Assembly: GCA_017937925.1 (NCBI GenBank)
Contig: JAGBCQ010000010.1
Location: 1-64,000, forward strand
Direction: 5' to 3'
From: Paraprevotella sp.
Lineage (GTDB): Bacteria > Bacteroidota > Bacteroidia > Bacteroidales > Bacteroidaceae
Length of the DNA stretch: 64,000 nt
Notes under the pieces: generated by a model
What the model saw: the letters and a program-made list of their open reading frames with translations, nothing else
What the model was told of the DNA's origin: nothing
Database searches by the model: none
Made by a program: the position numbers and the translations under genes
Shown here: in pieces, positions 45,501 to 52,710 of the stretch
Layout of the letters: each line of letters begins with the position of its first letter
Numbering within the stretch: position 1 is the first letter of the stretch

Positions 45501-48500
45501 CAAAAGTGCTGCCGATGCCCTTGAGCGACACCAAACGCTTGGGAAGCAACACGAGGTCGCACATGGCATAGACGTCGATGTTGTTGGCCTCACATTCGTC
45601 GTAGAGCGTATTGAGACGTGCGGCCTTGGCCTCGACCCACTGACGCTCGGCACTGCCTGCGGGCAGGACCTGCGGGTCGTAGTCGTCCCAGTCGATGGCC
45701 AGCGTGGGCGAATCGAAGAGGTAGAAACACTTGGCGTTGTAGCCCATCGCGGCCAACGTGGCGGGATTGTTGTACTGGCTGTCGTACAGGGCTTCGCCCG
45801 GATTGTGGTGCACCATGTCCATCACGAGGTGCAGGTCGCGGCGGCCAGCCTTTTCATCCACCGATGCACGGGCGGCTACCAGCGCGTCGAGCAACTGGTC
45901 GGTAGCGGCCTGCACAGCCGTATTCTCGCTGCTGGCATCGACGGTCATGGCCTGTGTGAGCGCGGTCTCCAGGGCTGTACGCACTGCGCTGTCCATGTTT
46001 TTCTGAACCAGAGCCTGCCCTTCGACCACGTGCTGACGGAGGAAGTCGATAAACTCCTGCGCATCGTAGCCGCGATAGCTGATGCGGAAGTCGTCGGCCT
46101 TGAACCATCCGGCACCAGTGGTCGATCGGCTGCCGTCGCTCAGCATATTGCCGGATTTCACGCCGAGCGTGAGTGCCTGACCTTCGTACAGAAGGATGTC
46201 AAGCGTCAAGTCTTCCAGCTGTTTGTCGCCCGATGTGGGTGTATGTCCCTGAAACGAAGCTATCTCCGACGCGTCGATATTCTTCCCATACATGCTCTTC
46301 GAACCGAAATAGCATGAGTAGCGGTTGGCGAAGAGCCGCTGGTTGGACACCATGCCCGCATTGTTCATCATCTTGCACGACACGACATAGTGGCCGACAG
46401 GCAGTCCTTCGACCGTCTGCGACATTTGAAAAGAGTCTGGCATCGGCACGGAACGATACCAACAGAGGGCCTTGCCGTCGTTGCCAACGCCGTCGTTGCT
46501 GATGCCATAACTGTTGCCAGTGAGCTCTCCGCTGCGGGTCCAGCCCCAGGGGTCGCCGCGCCAGGTGGAGGTCCAGGCCACGCCCTCGGCGGTGTACTCA
46601 AAGTTAGGGTTGACCATGCGGGACGTATAGGATACGTTTCCCTCGAACGACTCGAGCAACTCGAGCTTGAAATTATCGACTCCGACAATCTGTTCCTTGC
46701 CGCTGACCGTGTGACTGATGCTGAAGCCCAGTTCGACAGCTGCCGCTTCGTTGACCGTGAACTCGACACTGAGGTTGTTCCAACCGGCAGCATCGCTCTT
46801 GGTGGACGATGTGGGGCAGGCGGTGGTGGTGCTGCCTGCAAAGAGGTATGCTTTGTTGCCAGCGTCGGCATTGTACTGCAGCATATCGGCTGTGAGGCGA
46901 TAGCGTCCAGGTTGCAGGTTGACGGTCTGCAAGATACGGAACTTCGGCGTCGAGATGCGCTTATAGCTCAGACGTGCCCAGTAGGTTTTGTCGCCACGCG
47001 TCGTGGAATCGATCATCGTAAAGCTGCCCGTGACGAGGTTGGAAAAGAGGTCGGCCGTGGTGAGGCAGCTGAGGTCGTCGCTGTTCTTGTTCCAGTCAAC
47101 GGTCCATCCCTCGGGCTTGTAGATGGCGCGATCGGACACAGGCTGCTCGCTGTGCTTGACGTAGCTGCCCTCGAAGTCGGGATTGGTCAGATAGCGTGTG
47201 GTGACGTCCTTCGGACCAGACGTGTCTTGCTTGAGCAGTTTCACCTGATCGACACGAAACTCCTGGGTATTGCTGCCCTGCGTGAGGTCGATCTGCCAGC
47301 CGAGACAAACCGACGTGGTGGCGTCGAGGGTGAACTGAATGCCGTAGTATTTGCCATCGTTGGCGATACACTTATTGAGAGCATAGTAGGCCAGCGAAGC
47401 ATCAGGAAGCTGGCTGGTCGTAGTCAGGCTTGTCGATGCGAAGATGTAGGCTTGGTCGTTGACTGCATTTAATTGGTTATAGGTTCCGCCGAAAAAATAC
47501 TGTCCGGCAGGCAGTGTGACGCGGCGATAGAGTCGTGCGTTGGCCAAGTCGCTGCTGGTCGTGCCGTCCTCGCCTTTCCACACGCCGAGCATGAGCGACG
47601 AAGCACCGGTATAGTTGTCGATGCCGTTCTTCGTGCCGTTGGCTGTGTTTTTCTGGGGTACAGAAAAGTTCTCGACAGTCCAGTACATGGGTGTTCCGAA
47701 ACGCGAGGTGCTGCCATCGGTGCGGCAGAAGCCGCTGGCCTCGACGAGTTTGTCGGTCGTGAGGTCTGTGCCTTCGTCGCTGCTCAACGCACCTCCCTCA
47801 CAGAATCCTTCCTCGACGTAGGTCTGATAGGCTGTGCGGAGCGTGTTGACGGCAGCCTCAATGTCGGCATCGGTGGCGGTGCTGGTGATGGTTTTGGCTG
47901 CGTTGACCTGTTGCTGAAGCGTGGCGTAGGCCTCGGCAGAGTATTTGCCAGTGTTCACTCCGCTGGTGGGCTCGATCATCGACAGCTGAGCCTCGATGGC
48001 GGTAATGAGCTCCTGCAGCTGGTCGTAGGTCGATGCCTCGTCGTCGAAGGTGATTTCGAAGACGGGAGCGATGGGGTTGGGGTGCGTGGCTGGCACGTTG
48101 ACCGTCAGTCCGTCGGCGTTGTGTGTGAAGGCGACGTCGCCATAGCCGAGCAGCTTCACGCTATTGACCTTTCCGCTGTAGGAGGCTGCGGTGATGCCGA
48201 ACGCCTTGAAGGTGAAGTCGCCTGCGGTGGGCCACTGCATGATGGTGGCATAGACGGTGGAGCCTTTGGCATTGTAGCGCACGTCGGCAGCGGTGTAGTT
48301 GAAGCCTTCGTTAAATCCCTGCGCATTGAGTGGGTTGACAGTCTCGGCGAGGGGTCCTTCGCCAAAGGTTTTCCACGGACGTGTGCCGTAGATGCTCTCC
48401 TTGTTGATGTCCATCCACGCCTTGATGTCGAGGACGACGGCGCGTTCTTTCTCATCGATGGTACCGTTGCCACGCACGGGGATGCTGAGCAAGAGGTTTC

Positions 48501-49635
48501 CGTTCTTCGACACGACATCGACCAGCATACGGACGACGGTGGCTGCCGACTTGTAGCCATTGCGGTCATAGACGCCTCGGTCGTAGTGCCAGGAGCCGAT
48601 GCAGGTGCAGGTTTGCCACGGCAGGTCCTGACAACGGTCGGGTATGCCGCGCTCAACGTCCCAGAGCAGACGCTGCTTCTGGTCGTCGTTGAGTATCTTT
48701 CCCATCACGACGACGTCCTGCTGACCGCCGTTGGCATTGGCACTCTGATTGTAGTAGTGGGCGAGGATGTTGTAGCCGATCTGATTGTCGCAATAGTAGA
48801 AAGGAAGCACCGAGTCGTCAAAGTAGATGGCACGGGGATGGTACTTATCAATACATTGCAGGACGCGGTTCTGGAACTTCTGCTTGTAGGCTGCGCTGGG
48901 CTGACTGGCTCCGTTGCCCCAGTTCCACTGGCTGTGGATGGCACCCACGTCCTGCCAGTTAGTGCTGTGGGCGTGCTGCTGGGCATAGAGTTCCTGGGGG
49001 TCGTAGCCTTCCCACCACTGCCCCACTCCGTCTGCTTTGGTGAGGTTGCCGTCGTAGGCCTGCGCACCTTCCATCCAGGTCCAGGTGTGGCTGGCATGGA
49101 TGGAGATACCGAGCGGCAGGCCGTACTTCTCGCAAGCCTCAGCCCACTCGCCGACGATGTCGCGCTTGGGACCCAGGTTCACCGAGTTCCACTCCTGATA
49201 GGGGCTGTCCCACAGGTCGAAGTTGTCGTGGTGGTTGCCCAGCGTCATGAAATACTTGGCGCCGGCACTGGCATAGAGCTGGATGAGTTCATCAGGATTC
49301 CACTGCTCGGCCTTCCAGTCGCGAATGAGTTCCTTTAGGCCATAGACCGAGGGGTCGCCGAAATGGCTGACGTGGTAGTTGTACTGGCCTTGGCCAGGAA
49401 AATACATGTGGCGTGCGTACCAGTCACCGTCTTCGGCCTGACACTGTGGACCCCAGTGGGCCCACAAACCAAATTTTGCATCGCGGAACCACTCGGGACA
49501 TTGCCAACCGGCAAGGCTTTCCCAGTTGGGCTCGAACGGACCTTCGGCCACACTGACGTCGGTCAGTGTCTGTGCATGGGCCGAAAGCGAGCAGGCTGCG
49601 GCCAGCACAAGAATTGTAGTTTTCAGAGTTTTCAT
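42550..49635 (-). CDS. Giant secreted GH29 alpha-L-fucosidase-like protein with a second glycosidase-like domain
   Basis: 2361 residues. Signal peptide (1-22). Residues about 35-530 are GH29: WFRDAKFGLWAHWG, TLGNHHDNFDLWDS and IYFDDS (nucleophile Asp, about 273). A FIVAR-like helical hairpin (about 535-610), a DUF5013-like sandwich (about 620-805) and two CBM-like domains (about 810-995 and 1000-1190) follow. Residues about 1265-1795 form a second, unassigned enzyme-like region (DLHLVMDMVHHNPGEALY, GLVVRIGETY, GVWTWTRGGGWEGPY). A second DUF5013-like copy (about 1805-1975), further beta domains and a YDLQGRL...GIYIVDGKK tail end it. Probably acts on fucosylated glycans; a dual-activity enzyme is likely. 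Divergent from an AraC-type regulator and G+C rich. Confidence 0.85.
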   Translation of the reverse strand: MKTLKTTILVLAAACSLSAHAQTLTDVSVAEGPFEPNWESLAGWQCPEWFRDAKFGLWAHWGPQCQAEDGDWYARHMYFPGQGQYNYHVSHFGDPSVYGLKELIRDWKAEQWNPDELIQLYASAGAKYFMTLGNHHDNFDLWDSPYQEWNSVNLGPKRDIVGEWAEACEKYGLPLGISIHASHTWTWMEGAQAYDGNLTKADGVGQWWEGYDPQELYAQQHAHSTNWQDVGAIHSQWNWGNGASQPSAAYKQKFQNRVLQCIDKYHPRAIYFDDSVLPFYYCDNQIGYNILAHYYNQSANANGGQQDVVVMGKILNDDQKQRLLWDVERGIPDRCQDLPWQTCTCIGSWHYDRGVYDRNGYKSAATVVRMLVDVVSKNGNLLLSIPVRGNGTIDEKERAVVLDIKAWMDINKESIYGTRPWKTFGEGPLAETVNPLNAQGFNEGFNYTAADVRYNAKGSTVYATIMQWPTAGDFTFKAFGITAASYSGKVNSVKLLGYGDVAFTHNADGLTVNVPATHPNPIAPVFEITFDDEASTYDQLQELITAIEAQLSMIEPTSGVNTGKYSAEAYATLQQQVNAAKTITSTATDADIEAAVNTLRTAYQTYVEEGFCEGGALSSDEGTDLTTDKLVEASGFCRTDGSTSRFGTPMYWTVENFSVPQKNTANGTKNGIDNYTGASSLMLGVWKGEDGTTSSDLANARLYRRVTLPAGQYFFGGTYNQLNAVNDQAYIFASTSLTTTSQLPDASLAYYALNKCIANDGKYYGIQFTLDATTSVCLGWQIDLTQGSNTQEFRVDQVKLLKQDTSGPKDVTTRYLTNPDFEGSYVKHSEQPVSDRAIYKPEGWTVDWNKNSDDLSCLTTADLFSNLVTGSFTMIDSTTRGDKTYWARLSYKRISTPKFRILQTVNLQPGRYRLTADMLQYNADAGNKAYLFAGSTTTACPTSSTKSDAAGWNNLSVEFTVNEAAAVELGFSISHTVSGKEQIVGVDNFKLELLESFEGNVSYTSRMVNPNFEYTAEGVAWTSTWRGDPWGWTRSGELTGNSYGISNDGVGNDGKALCWYRSVPMPDSFQMSQTVEGLPVGHYVVSCKMMNNAGMVSNQRLFANRYSCYFGSKSMYGKNIDASEIASFQGHTPTSGDKQLEDLTLDILLYEGQALTLGVKSGNMLSDGSRSTTGAGWFKADDFRISYRGYDAQEFIDFLRQHVVEGQALVQKNMDSAVRTALETALTQAMTVDASSENTAVQAATDQLLDALVAARASVDEKAGRRDLHLVMDMVHHNPGEALYDSQYNNPATLAAMGYNAKCFYLFDSPTLAIDWDDYDPQVLPAGSAERQWVEAKAARLNTLYDECEANNIDVYAMCDLVLLPKRLVSLKGIGSTFGNPLDATTQEILRYQMTQCFEQFPQLDGLVVRIGETYLQDAPYHQGSIQNKTSAQNCIIPLMQLLREVVCEGLNKKIIFRTWMSFDEDLSLYNQVSSSVEPHENLYLGVKHCEGDFHRGDPFSKVLGQGQHQQVVEVQCAREYEGKGAFPNYVARGVIDGFEEDAARRDAGLNWCLRDVYESGLLSGVWTWTRGGGWEGPYIKDELWCDLNAWVMAQWALHPEQSEEQIFSDYCTTRLGLDAANAEIFRNIALKSEHAVLRGLRSAEHPDDIYNMWVRDEYITFPTMPDAAKTAVVLQERDEAVADWQDILQLSEQFSSSDEHLNEVVKVTCAYGYYMFRIFRDVSYAAAIHQSKATGNVKKYVEDYNTAWFQLEQLAQAHATTCPTLYNRTKVMRTSKTVADQMMKSLGQTKVNFVADYGLQQRDITVKYLVEARNFARTDEMVGGQYKRYGSLKHWTVENLGIDMGNDGINNGADAYNGMCEINMDQWYNGFVGSDSKVYRHITLPAGRYAFNAYATSCYGMDDGTTYMFVAKTLPTTSTVTTLADCQYINMAVNAHTGWWGIEFTLDEPSDIYLGWCADFKTGNYELRVSDVQLVRAVDPDNGLPAYDDEALSTTTADLYIPVSQWADKGTFQGYKTSCQYDGSDPTQCRLGDWKDRAAVVGDVDFGEGKYDVAYFYIQYDGASLYGNSGTSNLTASNSIDLWLDNITLIDGDPASVVLNGQHIATLPGTAIGRVMTTYEVFEVQLPEGIQGVHTVSYKNNGYSPLIRGIGFKDSTPDEDPTEIEIAMNRYGVMSYCSPYDLDFTGRTDDLRCYVVSGFSSSENTITLTRADHVQGGTGIVLLGAEGDYTVPVQETDMWWPNLLVGVTEPTQVDATTGSYTNFILGVLPDETVNWSISAGGILDGGKAYLQLPTDSSAPLRWIFDDGEDGIEDVENEGLKVGKDDAVYDLQGRLVGRLASGVGRIQKGIYIVDGKKVLVR

Positions 49636-49821
49636 CTTTTTCTTTATTTTAGTATTGCAAATATTGTTTCATTTTCAGCCACTCAGTTCTTCCCTCCAAC
49701 TTCTTTATTCTATTCTATGAATAGAAAGATTTTATCGTTCGGTCCTGGTGATTTTTTGCATTGCAAATTAACGAAAACACTTCCAAGCCACCGACAAAAA
49801 TAATGACAAATTTTCAAAAAA

Positions 49822-49851
49822 GTCGATATTAAGACACCGAATGTCGATATT
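49822..49851. promoter_or_regulatory. Putative AraC-type operator
   Basis: GTCGATATT occurs twice in the same orientation, at 49822-49830 and 49843-49851, 21 bp apart. Two-turn spacing of direct repeats is the arrangement used by AraC-family proteins. The pair lies between the GH29 gene and the AraC-type gene, next to the latter's promoter. Confidence 0.5.
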
Positions 49852-49898
49852 GTGCTAAAATTCAACAAAACAAGTGAGAAAAATCAAAAGAATTTCAG

Positions 49899-49906
49899 TA
49901 AATTTG
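49899..49906 (+). promoter_or_regulatory. -7 box of the AraC-type regulator gene
   Basis: TAAATTTG matches TAnnTTTG and lies 20 bp before the ATG at 49927, about 48 bp downstream of the nearer operator half-site. Confidence 0.45.
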
Positions 49907-49926
49907 CAAACAGACATGACACCACA

Positions 49927-50781
49927 ATGGAACAGACTCTGAATTTCGACTTTTCGCTCCTCAACCAGGGGTATGCACAAACGGACGGCGACTGGAACTT
50001 CGGCCCCATCTGCAGCAGTTTCTCGCGGATTTACTACGTGACCGAGGGCACAGGTTCGGTCATTTTTGGCGGCCGTGACCACCTGCTCACACCGGGTCAC
50101 CTCTATCTCATCCCAGCCCTGACGAGCCACTACGACCGCTGCGACGGTCGGTTTTCGCACTACTACATCCACTGTATCGACCAGACACAGCAGACGATTC
50201 ACTGGTACCGCCAACTGCAACTGCCTTTCGAACTCGACGCAACCGAAGCCGACGTGCTGTGCATCCGACGCCTGAATGAGATTTGTCCCGACATTCCCCT
50301 GGCCGATACCCAGCCTGACACCTACGACAACTCGTCGAACCTGCTGCAGTGTTCACGCCGTTTTATGGCCCTGCCAATGGGGGTGCGGATGGAGGTGAAC
50401 GGACTATTGCTGCAGTTGCTTTCGCGTTTTTTTGCACATGCCACAGTGCGGCACAATGTCAATGACAACCGCATCATCCAGACGCTCTACACCATTGGTC
50501 AGCACTTGGCCGACACGCCCAGCATCGAACAACTTTCGAGGGAGGTTTCGCTGACCAAAGACGCCTTCATCCGCCTGTTCCGCCGCCAGACAGGTCAGAC
50601 ACCTACCGACTACATCATCCGCAAGCGTGTTCAGCACGCCCAGATGCAGTTCATCGGCGGCAAGCGCAGCGTAAAGCAGGTGGCGCTGTCGCTTGGCTAC
50701 GACAACGTCAGTTATTTCGGTCGCCTGTTCAAGAAAGTGACCGACGTGAGTCCGATGGAGTTTATCAGGCAGAACAGGTAA
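49927..50781 (+). CDS. AraC family transcriptional regulator
   Basis: The ATG at 49927 (MEQTLNFDFSLLNQGY) is preferred; a GTG frame 75 bp upstream would include the -7 box. 284 residues: an N-terminal cupin-like sensing domain (about 20-150; YYVTEGTGSVIFGGRDHLLTPGHLYLIP) and a C-terminal pair of helix-turn-helix motifs (about 185-280), LSREVSLTKDAFIRLFRRQTGQTPTDYI and VKQVALSLGYDNVSYFGRLFKK. It probably senses a sugar and controls the divergent GH29 gene through the direct repeats at 49822-49851. It shares the G+C-rich composition of the island. Confidence 0.88.
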   Translation: MEQTLNFDFSLLNQGYAQTDGDWNFGPICSSFSRIYYVTEGTGSVIFGGRDHLLTPGHLYLIPALTSHYDRCDGRFSHYYIHCIDQTQQTIHWYRQLQLPFELDATEADVLCIRRLNEICPDIPLADTQPDTYDNSSNLLQCSRRFMALPMGVRMEVNGLLLQLLSRFFAHATVRHNVNDNRIIQTLYTIGQHLADTPSIEQLSREVSLTKDAFIRLFRRQTGQTPTDYIIRKRVQHAQMQFIGGKRSVKQVALSLGYDNVSYFGRLFKKVTDVSPMEFIRQNR

Positions 50782-50801
50782 AAAAGCCTCCCAAAATCTT
50801 T

Positions 50802-51100
50802 CTACGTATATAAGAACCGCTTGATGTTACGCTTCGGTGTCTTTTCAAACTCCTCGTCGCGAGGTTCGAGGCGCGAGAGGTGGTAGAAGGGCGGGAGCAT
50901 CTTGTTGACGTGGCGGCGATAGCGCTCGAGAGAGTCGTTGAAGTCCTGACGCAACATGCCGTGGCGCTGCAGGGTGTCGTCGGAGGTATAGACCAGTCCG
51001 ACGAGTTTGTCATCGCGCTGCACGACGACACATTCGTCGATGAGCACGTGTCCGGTGAGTTTCTCCTCGATTTCCTCGCAGGGGCGTACAAACGTAGCAC
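50802..51100 (-). pseudogene. C-terminal fragment of an AMP-forming acyl-CoA ligase
   Basis: About 100 codons matching only the last part of long-chain acyl-CoA synthetases: PCEEIEEKL, HVLIDECVVVQRDDKLVGLVY and the terminal EFEKTPKRNIKRFLY, whose Lys is the usual adenylation Lys. The N-terminal 450 or more residues are missing because the reading is interrupted at about 51098-51111, where the sequence becomes the 3' end of queG. A full gene of this family is about 550-620 codons. It marks the right junction of the G+C-rich island. Confidence 0.75.
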
Positions 51101-51111
51101 CCAGATGCATA

Positions 51112-52095
51112 TTACGATATATACTCCATATCTTCTGCCTCAGCCTCAAACATAGCTTCAACGTTGCGACGTAAACCGGAGATTTTCGCACGTTTTATAG
51201 CTGAACCTTTAAATAAGCGTTGGTACGTTTGTTCTGTCAAATTCTGCCAATCCTCAGACGTCATTTGCAACAAATCCGAACTTGGAGTAAAAGCCGCCTC
51301 ACTTGTAGAGAGAGGATGACGCATGTGCGGGCATACTTGCTGACAACGATCGCAACCATAGAAGCAAGGATACATTTTCTCAGCAGCCTCAACCGGTATC
51401 CCACCCCGATTCTCTATGGTAAGATAACTCAAACAACGGCGAGCATCCAATCCCCTTTCCAACGAAAGGGCTTGCATTGGACATGAGTCAATACACTTGG
51501 TACACGTACCACAATTCGACTTTGTCGGTTCATCATAATTATCGGCCTCAACTGACAAGAGAATTTCCCCAAGGAAGAAGGCACTCCCGGCATGAGGTAT
51601 GATAAGTTGTTTATTACGACCTAACCAACCCAATCCGCACTGCCACGCCCAATATCGCTCCAATATAGGGGCTGTATCACAGAAACAACGTCCGGAAATC
51701 TTTATATCGGGATGAATGGATGCTATCGACTCATATAATTCATGAAGTTTCATGCGCATCACGTCGTGATAATCTTTTCCATAAGCATACCACGAAATCT
51801 GCGGTTGGTCTTTTGGAATAAAAGTAGCAGGATAATAATTTAAAGCTACTGACACTATAGTACGGCAACCTTCCACCAAAAGTGTAGGGTCGATACGTTT
51901 TTCAACATTACGCTCCATGTAACTCATGTCCGCATGACATCCGCAAGCAACCCAATCAGCATAGAATACTGCATGTGACTGTTCCACAGGACCAGCTTTT
52001 GCCATACCACAAGCAGAAAAGCCGAGACGTGCAGCCTCGGCTTTTATCTTTTCGGAAGAAAGCAAATAGTGTGCTTCTCTCATATTCTCAATCAA
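51112..52095 (-). CDS. queG: Epoxyqueuosine reductase
   Basis: 327 residues; the ATG at 52083 (MREAHYLL) is an equally good start. Domain pattern of QueG: a cobalamin-binding N-terminal region (GRCFCDTAPILERYWAWQCGLGWLG), two 4Fe-4S clusters (CGTCTKCIDSCP and CDRCQQVCPH) and the SAIKRAKISGLRRN C-terminal signature. It performs the last step of queuosine synthesis in tRNA, reducing epoxyqueuosine. The start overlaps or abuts the deacetylase stop, so the two form one unit. The stop codon lies a few bases from the island junction, yet the protein looks complete. Confidence 0.92.
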   Translation of the reverse strand: MIENMREAHYLLSSEKIKAEAARLGFSACGMAKAGPVEQSHAVFYADWVACGCHADMSYMERNVEKRIDPTLLVEGCRTIVSVALNYYPATFIPKDQPQISWYAYGKDYHDVMRMKLHELYESIASIHPDIKISGRCFCDTAPILERYWAWQCGLGWLGRNKQLIIPHAGSAFFLGEILLSVEADNYDEPTKSNCGTCTKCIDSCPMQALSLERGLDARRCLSYLTIENRGGIPVEAAEKMYPCFYGCDRCQQVCPHMRHPLSTSEAAFTPSSDLLQMTSEDWQNLTEQTYQRLFKGSAIKRAKISGLRRNVEAMFEAEAEDMEYIS

Positions 52096-52699
52096 AGACC
52101 TTAAATGTATAACCTTGCTCTTTCAACCATTGCAACGACTCCGGTAATGCGGTACGTAACTTATCTATACTTTTCAGTGAATCATGGAAAGTAATGATAG
52201 AACCATTACGTGTGTAACGTTTTACATTGTTTACCACATCCTCTGCTGTCAGTCTCTTACTATAATCACGCGTTACCAAATCCCACATAACTACACGATA
52301 GTGTTTGCGAAGCAAGCGGAACTGAAGCATACGCATCCATCCATGTGGCGGACGAAATAAGTTAGTATTCAGGAATGCATTTGCCTTATCGGTATTCTCC
52401 AAATAATCTTTACAAGAATGTCTGAAACCACCGATGTGATTGAATGTATGATTGCCTATACGATGCCCACGTTCTACTACCATCCGATAAGTGGCAGGAT
52501 GCTTACGTACATTATCACCCACCATGAAGAACGTTGCCTTTATACCAAACTTATCGAGCGTATCCAATACAAAAGGTGTCGCTTCTGGTATCGGTCCATC
52601 ATCAAATGTCAGGTACACCGCCTTCTCATCAGGATTCATCCGCCACATTGCCGACGGATAAAGCCATCTAAGGAATCTTGCAGGTTGCTCAATGAACAT
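52088..52699 (-). CDS. Polysaccharide deacetylase (NodB homology domain) protein
   Basis: 203 residues forming a single carbohydrate esterase 4 type domain. The first motif is LTFDDGP (catalytic and metal-binding Asp), the second is GNHTFNH (metal His pair), and TFHDS near the end is the last motif. RPPHGW supplies the catalytic-region Arg. No clear signal peptide, though the N-terminus has hydrophobic character (RFLRWLYPSAMW). It removes N-acetyl groups from a glycan such as peptidoglycan; the target is unproven. It lies between DUF2723 (11-bp gap) and queG. Confidence 0.85.
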   Translation of the reverse strand: MFIEQPARFLRWLYPSAMWRMNPDEKAVYLTFDDGPIPEATPFVLDTLDKFGIKATFFMVGDNVRKHPATYRMVVERGHRIGNHTFNHIGGFRHSCKDYLENTDKANAFLNTNLFRPPHGWMRMLQFRLLRKHYRVVMWDLVTRDYSKRLTAEDVVNNVKRYTRNGSIITFHDSLKSIDKLRTALPESLQWLKEQGYTFKVFD

Positions 52700-52710
52700 A
52701 TTTTCTTATA

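Larger units (their letters stand above)
42340..51110. mobile_element. G+C-rich genomic island, probably horizontally acquired
   Basis: Across roughly 8.8 kb the sequence is clearly richer in G and C than either flank, by eye. It holds the GH29 mega-enzyme, its divergent AraC-type regulator and a broken acyl-CoA ligase gene. The left edge lies just past the dprA terminator, and the right edge falls between 51098 and 51111 at the queG stop. No integrase, transposase, tRNA or flanking repeat was found, so homologous or illegitimate recombination after uptake is as likely as a mobile element. Confidence 0.55.

Noticed and set aside
42760-49338. Very long rightward open frames opposite the GH29 gene (for example 42760-46317 and 47473-49338)
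   Set aside because: They are antisense shadows caused by high G+C and biased codon use. Their sequence is Gly/Val-rich and without domains, while the minus-strand frame has clear GH29 and DUF5013-like domains along its length.
51101-51191. Extension of the acyl-CoA ligase frame into queG
   Set aside because: The residues before about 51100 (MRKSPVYVATLKLC...) are queG DNA read in another frame and do not match ligases, so the fragment is called only up to the junction.
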